Source of the DNA: Acanthornis magna
Lineage: Eukaryota > Chordata > Aves > Passeriformes > Acanthizidae
Direction: 5' to 3'
Assembly: GCA_036785705.1 (NCBI GenBank)
Contig: JAWUZG010000013.1
Span: forward strand, 19,377,001 to 19,441,000
DNA: 64,000 nt
Made by a program: the position numbers and the translations under genes. The notes beneath the pieces are model-generated. The model was given only the letters and a program-made list of their open reading frames with translations, did not search any database and was not told where the DNA came from. Positions 49,081-63,597 of the stretch are shown one piece after another (the first letter of the stretch is position 1; the number at the start of each line of letters is the position of its first letter).

Positions 49081-52000
49081 GGGCAGAATTCACCCAGGTT
49101 GAGTTTTTTTCTGAGCTTGGACAGAAGAGGAAGAGCCAGACTTGCACTTTCCTCCATTAATATTTACAAAGGCCTACACTTTCTCAGGATTGAAAATTCT
49201 TGTTTTACCACTGTGAGGAAAAAACCCCTGAGATTTAGAGGTTTTTAATACATACAAAGACACGTTTTGTTAGTTTTTCCAAGGCTACCTTTTCCTTCCA
49301 TTTTTTCTGATCTAAAGATTCCTTTCAGCGCTTTGTCATCTGTCCTCATTTAATCCATTTCAAAATTTATCCTTGCAGCATGAAACGTTGCTGTTGATCC
49401 CATTAAGTGTCTTCTAATAATTGCAGGCTTTAAGAAAGCTAAAGACAAAAACTGACTGAAATTAAGCTTGAAATGAATAAGAACATAAAAAAAAAGAGTA
49501 GGAGTATGGTAATTACATGCTTACGACTGTGACATTAGGCAAAAGAAAACAGAGCAGCAGATGGTATCTGAATCTAAAGAAAAATGTAAATGATGATGAA
49601 CTCACACCGTTCCCTAAATAATGATGTGTTTAGCAGCAGGTAGATGTTCCATGTAAAGGAGTGCTGCCTGATAATTCAAGAACACACATCCTATCCAGGA
49701 GGGACATACCAGCACCTTTTATCAGATGAGAAATCACTTTATCAATTTCTGTGTACTGCAGGGCCTTTAGCTCGCTTTTCTGCCCTCTCTAGCATTGTGC
49801 TTGTCAATAAACTCACATTAGTGTTGATATTTGTCACTGGTAGTCACACAGAACATCACCTTCTCCTGTGACCTTGGTAGCCTTAACAGAGCTATTGCAG
49901 CCTGGGTGGGTTTGTTAAAGATATTTTTACTCATACTTTGTCCCTTCTTTGCAATGCAAAAGAAAGAAGAGGAAGGGAATACGTATCTATGTGGTTTTTT
50001 CATATTTATATACTTCTATATTTGTAGCACCTATAAATATGCATGGGCTTTACAAACGTATTCCTCTGAAGGAATACTACAAAGGCAATAAAATCTATTA
50101 TGTGTTAAAAATTAGTAAATTAACTTTATAGAAGATATTTGTATTTTGTAATTATAATTTTCACTTCTTCCACGTCAAGAGGACTGAAAGGATATTTCTG
50201 CCTAGCAGCAAACAATGAATATACATGGGCAGTGAGATCATCTCAGAAGAGCTTGTAGTTACTTTAGATTGTTTTCTCCTCTATTTTTTGGCCAGATTTC
50301 TTGCTGGGACTGAGACACATTCTTGTTACGGTAAAAATGAGCCAAGTAGATTGGGTTGATTAGGTGACAGAGACACAGCCTGTGCCTTTCTAATTTTACT
50401 TTTTCTCCCTCCGTAACCCAGATTCCACGTGTGTTCCAAAATCTCCATCAATTTTAGGAGGGAGGCAACTATCCAGCGCGGCCCCATGTGAGCTTAATTA
50501 CACCACCCCAGGCTGTGTTACTCTGTATTTTCTCTTTTCCCTATCCCAGGCTGTCTTATGGGTCATTTTCTCTTTTCCCTGTCCACCCCAGTTCCCACCA
50601 GCTCTTCCCACGTCCCTCAGAAGGGCTGACAGGTTTTCGCTCGTTATTCCCTATATTTTGCTTCTTTTAATGGATGCAGGTGCACGCGCTGCTGCGATGC
50701 TTTCCCCAGGAGCCCGCAGCTCCTAATCATCCTATTAAAGTGATTCTGCACTTGCCATCGTTTTCACATTAAGATTATCTGCTTTATGTGCACACGCAGA
50801 GACATTCGAATTATTTGTTGTGAGCAGCTGATTGGACTCAGCTCTGTTTGCTTACAAATCACCCCCTGCCTGTTCACTTGCTGAGTCACTGAAATATCCA
50901 AGATATTTCAGATATTTTGGGCTGGAGGGGCTCTGCTGCTTAGGGAGAGCTGATGTCACAAATGGTGGCTGAGATGCCTCAAATCCTGGGCCCTTCATGA
51001 CCTGACAAACTCCTAAACTTTGACTTTCATTTAAATCTCTGAAGGCTCAACAAAAAAACCACCAAAAGCTGAGATTCTTGCAGGAAGGACTACATAAATA
51101 CCAATGCTGGCAGCATTTTACCAGAGCTCCAATTACATTTTTATCAGTATTTTGTTCACAGCAGCACCTGCAATGTGCTGGGCCTTTTATAACCATTCAG
51201 GTGTGGATGGTTCATGAACCTTGATGCAGAAAATCCTCCTATTTTCCCAGTGGCAATCAAATAAAGAGTAACACTTGGCAAGCTTTGGGATACTGATAAG
51301 GAAGTCTCTCAAACGCAGTGACGAAAGGGCTGAGCAATTTTATATTGACGTCTGTAGGCTTTGTATGGTTTCAGCAGACGAGAATGAGTTCTTGTTTCCT
51401 CTCTAAATTCTCTTTACAGCCTGGTGTGAACCATGGCCGAATTCCCAAATATTTCAAGGTAACCTTTTCAGACCCAGAAGTCACAGGAGACTGGATTTTC
51501 TTCAGCAGGGTGGGGCTTTTGCTTTCTTTATCCTTTTTTTTAAATTTTTTTTTTTTAGATGGTGGGAGGGATGTTCTAACCACTATTTTACATCCTGAGT
51601 TCTTAGGCTCACTGAAATTCAACGAGATACAGTCAGGAAAGCTGATAAACCCCAGAGACTCCTACACTCTGCTCTGATTGTTACTATATTAAGGCTGCAT
51701 TCACACAATTTGGGGTTTCTAATGTGGAACAATTGGCAGCTCTGCAGTGCTCTTGCCCCCTGAGGGCTGCCTGCCCTCCTAATTTCTTCTGCCTGTGGAA
51801 AATAAACACAGGAACTTGTGTGCCCACACAAACACACCCCACTGGGGCTGTGGGTTACAGAGACTCATTTCTACCTCACCATTTTTTCATTTTTAACATC
51901 CTGATTTGCTCCTTTCTCCCCCCCCCGAGGTTTTTTTTTTTTCTTTCCAATAACAGGCATTTATTTTATTTTATTTTATTTTATTTTAAATTGGGAACGG

Positions 52001-55000
52001 GTGATTTCAACATCCTCAACAGTTCATGTCAAATCACAAACTCGTTGGAGGAATGCTTCTCTGACCATCCCATTTCCTACACTGGGCTTTTATCAGGTTA
52101 GTACCATAAATACGCAGTCAGCTTTCTGCCAGATCCCAAATTTAAGAGTAATTTTCTGTTAGATGATAAACAATTTATCAGCATTTGCTGAAATACAATT
52201 TGCCACCATCTGCTTCTCGACTCTCTGGCTTGGACTGGAAATTTTTAAATGCTCCCACTTAGGATGTCCTTTGTTGGTCACCTCAGTGACTGCTTCAGGA
52301 ACAAGGACTATTTGAAAATCCAGGAAAAGGCAAATTTATTCAGGAAAGATACAAGAGTGGAAGATTTCAACTGGAATCTTCCATCCTTCAGTTTTTCCTC
52401 TGTAAAAATGGTTCTCTTTCTCCCACCCCAATCTCACAGTTCTTCTTGTCTCATTTCCCAAACACCAGACCCAAAATCTACCAAGTTCCCTGCAGAAGCC
52501 AGGGATGAGTTCTAGGGAAGCTCTATTGATTTATATTTATATTACATCAGTCATCCAGCAGTCAAGGTCTTAATAATACATCTGAAGACTGTGATAATCT
52601 GAAAAGTACTCCCTGGAGACTTGTGCTGATTTAGGAATGACACATTGCTTCTGAAGCAGAGATGGAAATTCAGCAATTCATTTCTATGGATACTTTCATT
52701 AGTGAGAAGCTGATTTTAAAATACTGGATTTTCTCGGAATCATGGATGTTCTGCACACAATGCAGAGGGTGGCAATGGCTGTTGACAGCAGGAACCTAAT
52801 TTACAGTGACCCAGAGGTATTAAACTGGACCTTGGTGACCTTTTTAGGGCAAAAGTCACATAAAGTGTGCAAGTAAAACCACGTAAGTGTCTTTGAAGAA
52901 TAACTCTCAATGCTCTAACACTCAAGGAATTTGTTTAAGCATTTAAGAATGACCACATAGCAACCAACAGCAGCAAAGCCATTAAGAATTAAACTGAGAA
53001 AGCAGATTTAACACCTTATGTCTTTCTGGTGGAGCTGTTGATTGATTCTCTTGGTCCTTCAGTGCAATCATTGGGGTTTGAATGTTCCCAGAAATCATTA
53101 TGTTCATTACAGTGGCTCCAGCTGCCCTTCATTAGCCAAATACAGAAAAATAAGGCAGATACAGCGTAGATCATAGAAAGAGAATCTGGTTTTCCCTTCA
53201 CTTATTCTGTAAATTGACCTGTTCTGCTTGTGAGGACAACCTTGGAGTCAGGAGATGATCCCTGAGCTGAGCCAGATCTGTGGCCAACCCAAATCAGTGA
53301 TTCCATTCACCTCTGAGTTACAGGGCTCACAAAACTCTAATAAACAGCAATGTGATTTTAATGCTTTTTACACTGAGGCCATGGAACCAGACCCAGATCC
53401 TTGTGGTCAGAAACAGAGCTCGGATTTAGATCCCCCTGCTCTGGTTAAGTGAGATTATGCTGCCATTGCTCCTTGTTAACCCAGGTATTGAATTTCTGTC
53501 ACATCCAAACCACAAAAAGTAATTCCATTTTTCATATTTTTGCTTGCTGACAATAAGGCTGGATGAATATTTAATCTTTAAATGACAGTTTGCTCTGAAC
53601 GCTCTTTTCTGTTGCTTTTGGAATAGCAGAGTTAATAAGGATGATTGTGCTGTTGACATAAGTGATGTATTGAATTTTAGAAAGCAGCTGCTGCAAATTA
53701 AGGGAGAGTTAATGACTAGAATAATTAAAATATCAGGTGGTTGAGATTACTTAATGTAATAATAGATTGGAATTGTTAGTGTTTTCTCTAAACATCACCA
53801 GTATTTCAGAATATACAGTGAAATGCTCTTTTGGTGGAAAAAAATCACTTCCAAAAGTGCTGCTGTAATGTGAGAATCCAAGTGTCCTCTCCACGTGGGA
53901 AGCTACAACTCCAACTGATGAAGGCTGGACCTTTCCCTGGGAGAGGCAAGTGCCTGAAAGGTTTCTGACCTGAAGATCAGTTTAGTAAAGAGCAGAAAAG
54001 GGTGGGATATTGGTTAATTCAGCCCGTGGAAATCACCAAACACCAGGGAGAGGAAGGTGGATTTAACATCTCTTGAGTGTGACACTCCAGGGGGTGAACA
54101 AAGGCTGTAAATTTACCTGAAAAGGCAGGTTAAGTATCAAAAACATGCACCTGTAAAGTTCCTTTGTGTTCACTGCCTGAAGGTTTCTTACAAGCTTTCC
54201 AAAATCCAGTTCTTGTCATTTTTTACTGATGAAAACATTCATTTACATATTAAGTTGAAATGTTGCACCATAAATTGTTGAGTCAATACGGCCCCTCTGA
54301 AATTTATGAAAAATATAAAAATATCTTTTTTCTGCCTAATGAGCAAGGAACAGATCACGAGCATGTGAGCAATGTTTAAAATTTTAACGGGAACTGTAAT
54401 CTCCATCAAAATCAAACTGAGTCTCTTGTCAGGTTAAGAGGACAGAGAAGCCACAAAAGTGATCAACAAATTGTCATGGAAATCTGTGTGAGCTTGGAGG
54501 GTTTGTGAGCCTCACCCAGATACAAAGTGGTGATGGATGCTGCAAAATGTTGATTTTTATCAACGGAAGATGGCAGAGAATAGTTATTTAGTGTCTCACT
54601 GTTCCAGGCACAAGATGGCATTCACTGTGATGGCTTCATTGAATGTATATTTTTCTGCTAAAAAATCTTCTAGCATTACAATGAAATACAAAAATGCCAT
54701 CTGAAGTTTATGGGCCTTCAAAAAGAAACTAAAGACCTGTAAGCACTTTAGTGCATAGATATGAGTGAAATTTGGAAAAGGTAAAAAAGCTCCAAATTTG
54801 GGTATTTTCAGATCCATAGCAAATGTATCACGTGCCAGTTTTTAAAGGTTAACTGGTGAAAAGCACTGGTGTGAAACCACTTCTGTTTCAAGTGAACTCA
54901 TCTCTGTTTTGGTGTTTCTCATAAAGGTCAACCACCTGCCACAGCATGATGAGAGAGACAAGGAAATCTGTCTGGATCGCTGTCACTCGCTGCTGAAATC

Positions 55001-55364
55001 CACACTTTGGGGAGCTGTCCTCAATTCCATGAAAATAATGAGCTGGAGTTAGAGGAAAAAACCCACAACTGCACATGGATAAAAGAAGGGAAAGTGGATG
55101 GTGACAGAACCTGAAAATATGTGACAGGCTTAAAATATCCAAAGAAAAAATGTATTTCTTAACCAGCACAGACAATGACTTCATTCACATTCATTTTCAT
55201 CAGTGTTTTACCCACACAGAGCTCAACCTCCTGACAAAAGACACACTGAGATATTTCTAAAACTCTTCTAGTACCACCAGATTACTTTGGATTAGAGATT
55301 ACCGAATTACACCACGTTTATACCAATGTGTGTAAACAGACACAATTTCAGTAGATTCCCAACC
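49081..55364. other. Between genes, no gene recognised
   Basis: Unique sequence with a T-rich stretch at 51,532-51,556, a C8/T12 stretch near 51,919-51,942 and a (TTTTA)n microsatellite at about 51,961-51,988. A repeat-free block at about 50,640-50,930 looks like a possible conserved element. No exon is recognised. Confidence 0.5.
51961..51988. repeat. (TTTTA)n microsatellite
   Basis: Five consecutive ttatt/ttta pentamers follow the T-rich tract. Confidence 0.85.
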
Positions 55365-55500
55365 TGATTCACCCATCCCTGGAAGTGTCCAAGGCCAGGT
55401 TGGATGGGGCTTGGAGCAACCTGGGATAATGGAAAGTGTCCCTGCCCCGGATGAGTTTTATTAAGGTCCTTCCAACCCAAACCAATCTGGGATTTGCAGG
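55365..55500 (+). mobile_element. CR1 LINE 3' fragment
   Basis: It contains acccatccctggaagtgtcc, aaggccaggttggatggggc and ttggagcaacctgggataat, then ggtccttccaacccaaacca. The block around the ccatggcagg motif is partly deleted (ccctgccccggatgag). Confidence 0.9.
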
Positions 55501-58500
55501 TACTGAGAGCTTTTTTTGTGAGGTTACTGCACTTGTAGCTATCAGGACGGATGAGAAAAACCCAGATGATAATTAATCCAATAAAAATGAATATCTGGAT
55601 AACCTGACAGTTAAGGAGAAGCCAGGCAGCTCCCACTGTGTTTGGTGATTGTCAGGGCTCTGCATGGGAGCAGATGACTGATGGTTGGTATTATCAAGCA
55701 GAGCGGAATATCTCCTGTTTTAACCTTTCATTTGTTTAACCTTTCCTGTGGGGGTGAGGCTGTGCAGCTGAATTTTGTATTGCTTGGAAGGGATTGTATT
55801 TTTCTCTTTCACTTCAGGGATGATCAAGATTTAGCAAAGTTCTCGCAGAAGAGAGCTGTGATAAGCTGCTCAAATGGATCTGTAATTACAAAAAGGCTGT
55901 ATCCTCCCTCCAGTTTTATTTCTTGGCATTTCTGCAGGCATTTCTGTTTTCCTACAACACTAAAAGGAAAAGAGATTAAAAGCACAGACTTTAGAAAAAA
56001 ATTACCTGTTCTAAAGAGGTGGAAAAGGCAGATAAATAGAAAACATTGGTATCCAGATTCACTGGTTTGTGGTTTGGATCTGTCTGAAGGTTAAATAATG
56101 GTGCTGTGTATTTCAAAGGAAAGGAACATTTCAACTCCCAAGTGCATAACTACAGCAATAAATAGGGCACACATCAGTTTGGTATTATTACATCCAGGGC
56201 GGGCATAAACATCTCAGCAGAAGATATTCACACATCTGAAATTCCTGATAAAATTCCTTGGAGCCTGAAAGTTTCCCAGTGCTGGACAACCAGAAAATAA
56301 TTGCACAGACAAGTCCACTTGACAGCTATTAGGCCATTTATTTAGGAATGCCTGGACTAAAATGGAGTAAGGTCACCTGCATTAGTCCCAGTTCTGCTGT
56401 GCCCAAACACGTGCAAGCACCAGTGACAGCCAGGAAAGAACACCAAAGCCACTGTCCCCAGCACCTGAGGCCTTCAGCAATCCCAGTCCATCCAATCTGA
56501 GCCAATGGAGGTCCAAGAACTCCCATCAAATCCACTTCTTTTTATCAATTGAAAAATAATTTCTCGTTGAGAGAACCTCAGTTCTGAGAACAAAGCACAG
56601 GAACCTCGAGGTTTGTAAGGTTAAACTCTCCCACCATGATCTCAAGATAGAAAGAACTGACGTGCCAGGACTAAAACAGTGGTTTCCATCTTTAATCCAA
56701 TTATCAGAGTGATTTAAATTTGGCTGGCTTTTCCCACCTTTGCCTGTGCATTCCAACCACCCCCAGCAAGATGACTGGGTAGCCCTTGTGGGACTCCAAA
56801 GGGAATCAACCCCAAAAATTCCATTCATAACCCAATAAATCTTGTGTGGTCTTGACTTATCATGGTGGTAAAAAAAAAAAAAAAAAAATCTATTTATGCC
56901 AATGAACAAGTCAAATTAAACTGCAAACTTACTGTCTGCTGTCATTACTCCATATTCCAAAATTATTTCACATTGCTACCTGCACAAAGACATCATTAAT
57001 TCCTTCTCACCTCTCAAGAAAAAATATCCCTTCTTGACAAAATGCAGTTATATTTACTGTACAAAATACATGGCACACAGAATCCTGCAAGGGTGGTAAA
57101 TAGGGTGAAATTAGTAAAATGTAATTCCACATGATGGAATGATTGGATGAGTTGTTTACTTCTGTTATTTAATTGAAATGATACTGACTTGGAGGTGTTC
57201 CATAATTTCAGTCACAGGGAATTAAATATGCACTCTTCTGTTTTCTTGGAGCCCTTACTATTATTTAATGGGATCTGCAGAACGAGGATGGGCTGGAATT
57301 GTCTAAGAAATTTAAGAATATGGTTATTTATTATGCAAGGGCTCATGATTGTGTTTTTCATTCTGCAGTCTTTTGCCTTCTACGTGTTTCCTACATTCCT
57401 TGACAATTAAAAATAATTAATACAGATGGCACATGGTATTTTTACAGTAACTTTTCTACTGATGCTTTATTTTTTCCCACAATGATACTTTGCTGAATGT
57501 CTTTTCCAAGAGCCATATCAAACTGGCAAAAACTGTAAATAGCAATCAAAATGTTTAAAACAGAATTGTATTTGGAAGTGTATGCTACAGTCTTACCACC
57601 AAGCATGTTAAGATATGTTCATTTAGCCTCACACTGGCTAAAATCATGCAGCTGACCCTGGTTTTTTTGTTATAATTTAGGTCATAACATTGAAGCTAAT
57701 GGAGCAAAGTTGTATTTTCATCAGCTGACACTTAATTCTTTCCTAGATGTGGTCTGCATCTTTCCTGAACATCCATCCTGTCCTGCTGTACAATTTTATT
57801 ACTCAAAAGCCAACAGTAAAGCACAAATCCTGCTCCCAAAGAGGCATAAGGCCAGAAAAGCAGCAGCGAGACGAGCAGGCCATGCAGAGGAACCCAGAAC
57901 CCCTCGCATGTCACAGAACACAGTGGCGTGAGATGTGCAAGAGCACAAGAGGCACTTCAAGTCGGGCCAAAAATCAAGAAAAAAGATGGAATCGATGGAT
58001 TGGTGAATTGAGCACCTCTCAGTGACCAAGCCTCTCCTCTCATACAAGTGGTACAGCTGGCTGTATCCTCAGGAAAAGCTTTGTTCAAGTCCTTCTCCCA
58101 CATCAGGGAAGAGCTGCCACACCACAGTGCTTGGAGTGGTCCTGACCCCATCATCTTTTAAATCTAAAGGTTTAATTCATGGTGTAAAAATGCAGCCTTG
58201 AAAAGCCAGAGGGGAAAACACTCCTGGCATTAAACTCTGGAAGCACAAAGCATCCTTAAATCTAAACAACCCAAGCAGGAAAGCAAAGGTGGGTTATTCA
58301 CTGCAGGTTTTTTCCCTGAAATATAGTGCTTGGCCAAAGGGGAACTTTCAGGGAAAGAGGGACTGAAATTTTGACACAATTTTTGATCACATTAAACAGA
58401 AGTTCTCCCCTCTCAGCTCTTCCTCCCATATGAGAATAAAATATAAAGAGTGTCAAAACTTTTTTGAGTTGCAAAAATATACCAATTTTATACTTTAGAT

Positions 58501-58888
58501 ACAACATTTTTCAATTTTTCATCCAGAACACTTCTTCTTTATAAGTATCTTTTTGTTGTTGTTGTTTTTTATCCTTTCTTTTCAAATTCTAAAGAAAACA
58601 GATTTACAAAGGATGAAATAACCCAACAAGCAAAACATTTCATTCCAGACCAACTCAAAAACACTTTCCTCCATTCTCCCTGTCTCTCCCCTCAACCCGG
58701 GGCTCCTTTTGGTTCGACTTGAACTCATGCATTTCCGATTTTTTTTCTTTCCCACCAAAATGAGAGCCATCCATCCAGCTCCACTAACAGAAAGGCCTCG
58801 TGCAGAGAAAAAACGCATGAAGAGATGGGCTATGTAACTCTCACTACGACTACAGCCAGGCTGGGAGGAGCAGAGCTGGGGCCGAGCT
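55501..58888. other. CPXM2 3' flank and 3' UTR region, no other gene recognised
   Basis: The CPXM2 3' UTR must begin at 58,888 and run leftward. Possible polyadenylation signals on the - strand are ATTAAA near 58,171 and AATAAA at 57,800-57,795, but neither is decisive. A 19-base A-run lies near 56,870-56,888 and a (TTG)n stretch near 58,553-58,566. The 137-codon + frame at 55,681-56,094 is unrecognised. Confidence 0.45.
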
Positions 58889-59167
<279 letters not shown>

Positions 59168-59214
59168 TCAGGACAATGGGTCCTCCCTCCTTGAGGAACA
59201 TGTTGTTTATAAGG

Positions 59215-59459
59215 CCACAGAATCGCTGAGGCTGGAGAAGATCTCTGAGATCGTCAATCTGACCACCGACCAACACCATGTCCATGTTCACCACTAAACC
59301 GTGTCCTCACTGCTGTATCCATGTGCTTTTTGAACACTTGGGGGATGGGGATTCCACAGCCTGCTGCAGCTCTTGAAAACCCTTTCCGTGAAGAAATTTA
59401 TCCTAACATCAAACCCAAACCTCCCCTGGTGCAACCTGAGCCCATCAAATAAGGACAGA
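59215..59459 (-). mobile_element. CR1 LINE fragment, older subfamily
   Basis: The + strand reads cacagaatcgctgaggctgg, then agaagatctctgagatcgtc, and continues through gtgaagaaatttatcctaac and aaacctcccctggtgcaacc, matching the complement of the CR1 3' region of the same older subfamily as the 26.95-kb scrap. It sits about 70 bases from the CPXM2 last-exon acceptor. Confidence 0.88.
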
Positions 59460-59605
59460 ATCACAGGACACGCTGAGTTGGAAGGGACCATGAGGATCTT
59501 CAAGCCCAACTCCCAGCCCTGCACCATCCCCGGGAGAAGTCCTTGGCCGTGGGTTGGATGACACCACAGGCAGGACCCTACATTCTCACCCAGGAGGGTG
59601 TCCAA
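59460..59605 (-). mobile_element. Second CR1-like fragment next to the first
   Basis: The + strand reads aatcacaggacacgctgagt, then tggaagggaccatgaggatc, ttcaagcccaactcccagcc and ctgcaccatccccgggagaa, resembling the complement of the subfamily seen at 12.4 kb. Its 3' terminus abuts the 5' end of the neighbouring fragment. Confidence 0.75.
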
Positions 59606-61557
59606 GGGGCTGCCCCTCATCACAAGGACCCCTCTTCCTCCTGCCAGCTCTAGAGGAAAACACATCTCAGTTGTATTCTCCAAGTGATGGAAAAAGGCTC
59701 CAATCCAGCTTGAGATTTTTGGTGGTTGGAAAGGCCTGAGGCTAAGGTTGGTGATTCCCAGGGGGTATAAAAGACCTTTCCCAAACTGATCCTAACTGAG
59801 GGATCCAGAGGAGCTCCAGTGGTATGCCCATATCACATGACCCTGACCAGGCTGCCAGGACACAAATTTTGGTGCTATTTATTAGGCAAAGCATGTGAAT
59901 ACATAATATCAACTCACTTTGAGATGCAAGTAAGTATCCCCTTCTATAAAGCCGTACATTGGGGTTTATTACACCAATTTTCCTACAAAGTATAATTCAC
60001 CAGGGTATTTAACCACCTGGTGACCTGTAAATACGCAAACCGAGCTTCTGTAATCAACTAAACTACACATTAAAATATATTTTAACACCTCACTGAATCA
60101 GGAGTTTTTGTTTTCTTCTTTTTCCCCATGAATGATCTCAGAAATACCCATTTTATGTACCCATATGTGCATCAGGATGGTTTTAGGCTTCTTTTAAATA
60201 TGATTTTAACCACCGTGTATTCTTAGCTGCGAACTGCAAAAGGGGAAAAACTATTACCTAAAATTAGTTTTGCACTCTGTCCTGGAAAAACTCACTGTGA
60301 ATGAAAGTACATATTCAAATATGCAATTCCACATATAAATAGAAATGGAACATCTCCTGCATGAGGAGGGGTTGGGGTTTTTTAGCACTGATGAGACCTG
60401 ACAGCCTTACTAACACCAGCCTTGGCTCGCTGGCAATGCAGAATGTAGCAAAAATTGAAGATGATTTGCATAAAAATATTATATTTGGCAAAGGATCAGA
60501 CTGGTCAGCCTCTGCTTAAAGAAACAGGCTATTAATTTAGGGTTTGTTAAAATAAAAAATGTGTTTGCAAATAGGAAATGTTTACAAACAGCACTATCGA
60601 CTGTACTCTGATACTGCAGTCCTGAGTGTGCCAAAATTGCACCTGATCAGGTCCATTCTTACATCCCAACCTGTTCTGGTTTTTCTTTCAGCCAATTGGA
60701 GCACATGTGGGGTGATAATAAGGTCCAAATTTTCTGTTTCTCAGGACTCGGGATTTTCAGGAAAGGCTCTAAGAGAGTCTCTTTATTCAGTTCTCCCTCA
60801 CCACTGGGTCTGTTGGAACCTGAACAAAAGGACAAACCATCAATCTGCCCAAGCTCCTTGTATTTATCCCCAAGGGCTCATTTTGAGCTGTAAATGCTCT
60901 GGCAATAGCCCAGAGGGCTCAGGATCACCCCGTGCGTGGCGGGGATTCCATCCCTGCTCCCAGCCTGGCTTTAGCCCCGGGACTGCAAACCTGACCCACA
61001 TTTTCTGACACATTTAACAGTCGGTTCATCACAACCCCACACAGGGTCAGAAATAAACCTACACATTCACACCCCACTGGGAATTTATTACAAAGCTGGA
61101 TAGGAAGCCTTCAGCAGGATGCACTTTCCCTCCTTCCCATTTACAAGCAAGCAGACAGGAGAATTTCTGTCAGCTGTCAGTGCCCAGAATTTAATGCCAG
61201 GCTAAAAGGTTGGGGGTTTTCTTTGAAAATCAGATTAAATCCAGTAGGTAAAAAAAATTTCAGAACAGATGGCAAAAAGAAACACAATTAAAAACACAGA
61301 TAAATTTAGTAAATAATAGGGTTGCTGAAATAATAGGTTCCAGTGGGAGCAGGCTGGAGGCAGACTACATCCATATCCACCTACTGGGCCTGGAAAAGGA
61401 TTGCCATGTCTGCTTAGATAAAATAAAAGTGCATTAAAGGACAAAGATAGTATTACTGTGAATTTAATATGTCAGATTACTCCATATATTCTATAATTAA
61501 GAGAAATATCCTTTGAGCCTGATAGGACAGATCTTAGGTACAATTAAGTAGCTGTAA

Positions 61558-61582
61558 AAGTGCAAAAGCAATTTTTGCACTT
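61558..61582. repeat. Inverted repeat, 10-bp arms
   Basis: aagtgcaaaa (61,558-61,567) pairs exactly with ttttgcactt (61,573-61,582) across a 5-base loop, gcaat. A further aaattgcac follows at about 61,592. Confidence 0.9.
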
Positions 61583-61802
61583 AAATGTACCAAATTGCAC
61601 TGATTTAAATACATTATAAAAATCTCTCTAATGCTCTTTTACTCACAAAGGACTCTCCAGGAAAGCTCGATGGTGCTGCACACCCAATGCATGTAACAAC
61701 TTAAACTCAACTTTTCTGGATGGACCAGGCAGCCAGGAATGAGGCTGGAGAGTTGTAATACCAGAATTATGCTTAGCTTAGGCTAATTAAATAAGTGTTA
61801 AG

Positions 61803-61866
61803 TATATTTAATATAAAAATATATTTAATATAAAATATATTTAATATAAAAATATATTTAATATAT
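61803..61866. repeat. AT-rich tandem repeat, four units of 16-17 bp
   Basis: The unit tatatttaatataaaaa begins at 61,803, 61,820, 61,836 and 61,853. The third spacing lost one A. Confidence 0.9.
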
Positions 61867-63597
61867 CAAATATTACTAAATGCTACTTCAGAATCCTTGG
61901 GGTTTGGTACATGAGGTATACTGAAATCAGAGCAAACTTGCCAAAATATTAATAAAAATTTCTCTGGACATGATGTGAAATTAATTATGCTTTGGCTCAA
62001 AAACCACACAGAAGCGTCAATCTTTGAACCCTGGCTGTGACACAGAAGTGTTTTACCATGAAGAAATTGCATGTTTCTCCATCAATATATACTTTGACAT
62101 TTCCCAAGTGTGCAATTACAGGAAGTGACCCCCAAAACTGCCTTTGAATCATGGAGGGGGAAAAGGTGTGTTTATTCACCCAATTGAACTCCTTTCCAAA
62201 GGTTTTCTCATAGAGCCCAGTCCACATCTGTCTGTAACAATATGTAATCACTCAGACTTAATCAATACTTCCATCTGCATCACGAGAAAATGGAATAATT
62301 CCCCACAAAGCTCTTGCCCTTGCAATCAATGCCTCCAATTAGCCCATTATTAGTGTTAGCTGAACGTCAGATCCCTCTCATTCCATGAGGGATATTGTGT
62401 GGCCAGGAGAAAGCAAAACCGACGTGCTCGCTGCGCGTTTTCATTTCGGGCCACAGGAAGAAGCAAAGAAATTTTCTCAAAGCTTTAAATGTTATTAGAG
62501 GGCTTTTACAGATAACTTTTGTCTGGCTCTACAGGGCAGCTGACCACATTAATGTGGCAGGGAAACAGCAGAGCTCAGCTCAGCCGAAACAAAACTTATG
62601 TGAATAGAGATAGTGGCCATAATTCTTCTCCTGCTTGGCCTATTTTTACATCAAGGCAACTCAGAGGTTTAAATGGATACATTTTTCATTTTAAAAGGTA
62701 TAAATGAAAGAAGACTGCTGACAATTTGCCTTCTTGCTCTGGAGTTATACATGTCATTTTAGCTTTTTGGCTCCAGCATAAATCCTCTGGTTTCAGGGAC
62801 TAATGAGACGTGAATTGTTATCCGGATAATATGAAACAAGATAGACCTTTTATGTTCCCATCCCCACAGTGATTCCAGAGTGTGAGCTTAAACATCTCAT
62901 TAAAAAGAAAAATTAAAGGGAATGAAATAAGTACTTTTATTTTTACTAACAAGTGCAGACGGCCTTGAGCCATAGAGGCTCAGCAATAAGTCAAGATGTA
63001 AACAGCTGCAAGATTCCCCGAGTGTTGCAAGGTGGATTTGGGGATCTTGCACATTTATTGCACTTTATTTTTCTTTCACATGACAATCCAGGGTACAGAG
63101 AGCTGGAGATTAATCACATATTGCATTAACTCAGCCTCAACCAGAGCAATACATTAATTCTGTTAACAGGGTGATACAACCCACACTTTATGGCAGACTT
63201 TCAGCACTGCCAAAGCTTCCAAGACAAGAAAAAGCAGCTGATTACTTTAATTCCCACTGTCATTTCCCAGTGGTCCCATTTTGAAATATTTAAGGCAGAA
63301 TCATTATTGCCTAATTAAATATCTGTCATTCAATGCTTTCTTTTACAATGGAGACACAGTAGCACGGAAATTAATCATAAACTAAGTTAGATACTCTAGG
63401 AGTCATTATTGGCTCCTATCACCTCCTGTGGCAAACATTAAAGATCTGGAAGTCACAAAGTTCTATGATATTCCACAGCCTGAAATTAGTTTATGTGTCC
63501 AAATCTGCCACTCTGTACCTCAGTGGCAAAGCACATAGAAGTGGCAGCAGATGAAGAACCCAGAACACCAGGAAAGACATAAAAATACATAAAATCA

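Noticed and set aside
55681..56094. 137-codon + ORF
   Set aside because: No recognisable domain and mixed composition; most likely chance, though not tested for conservation.
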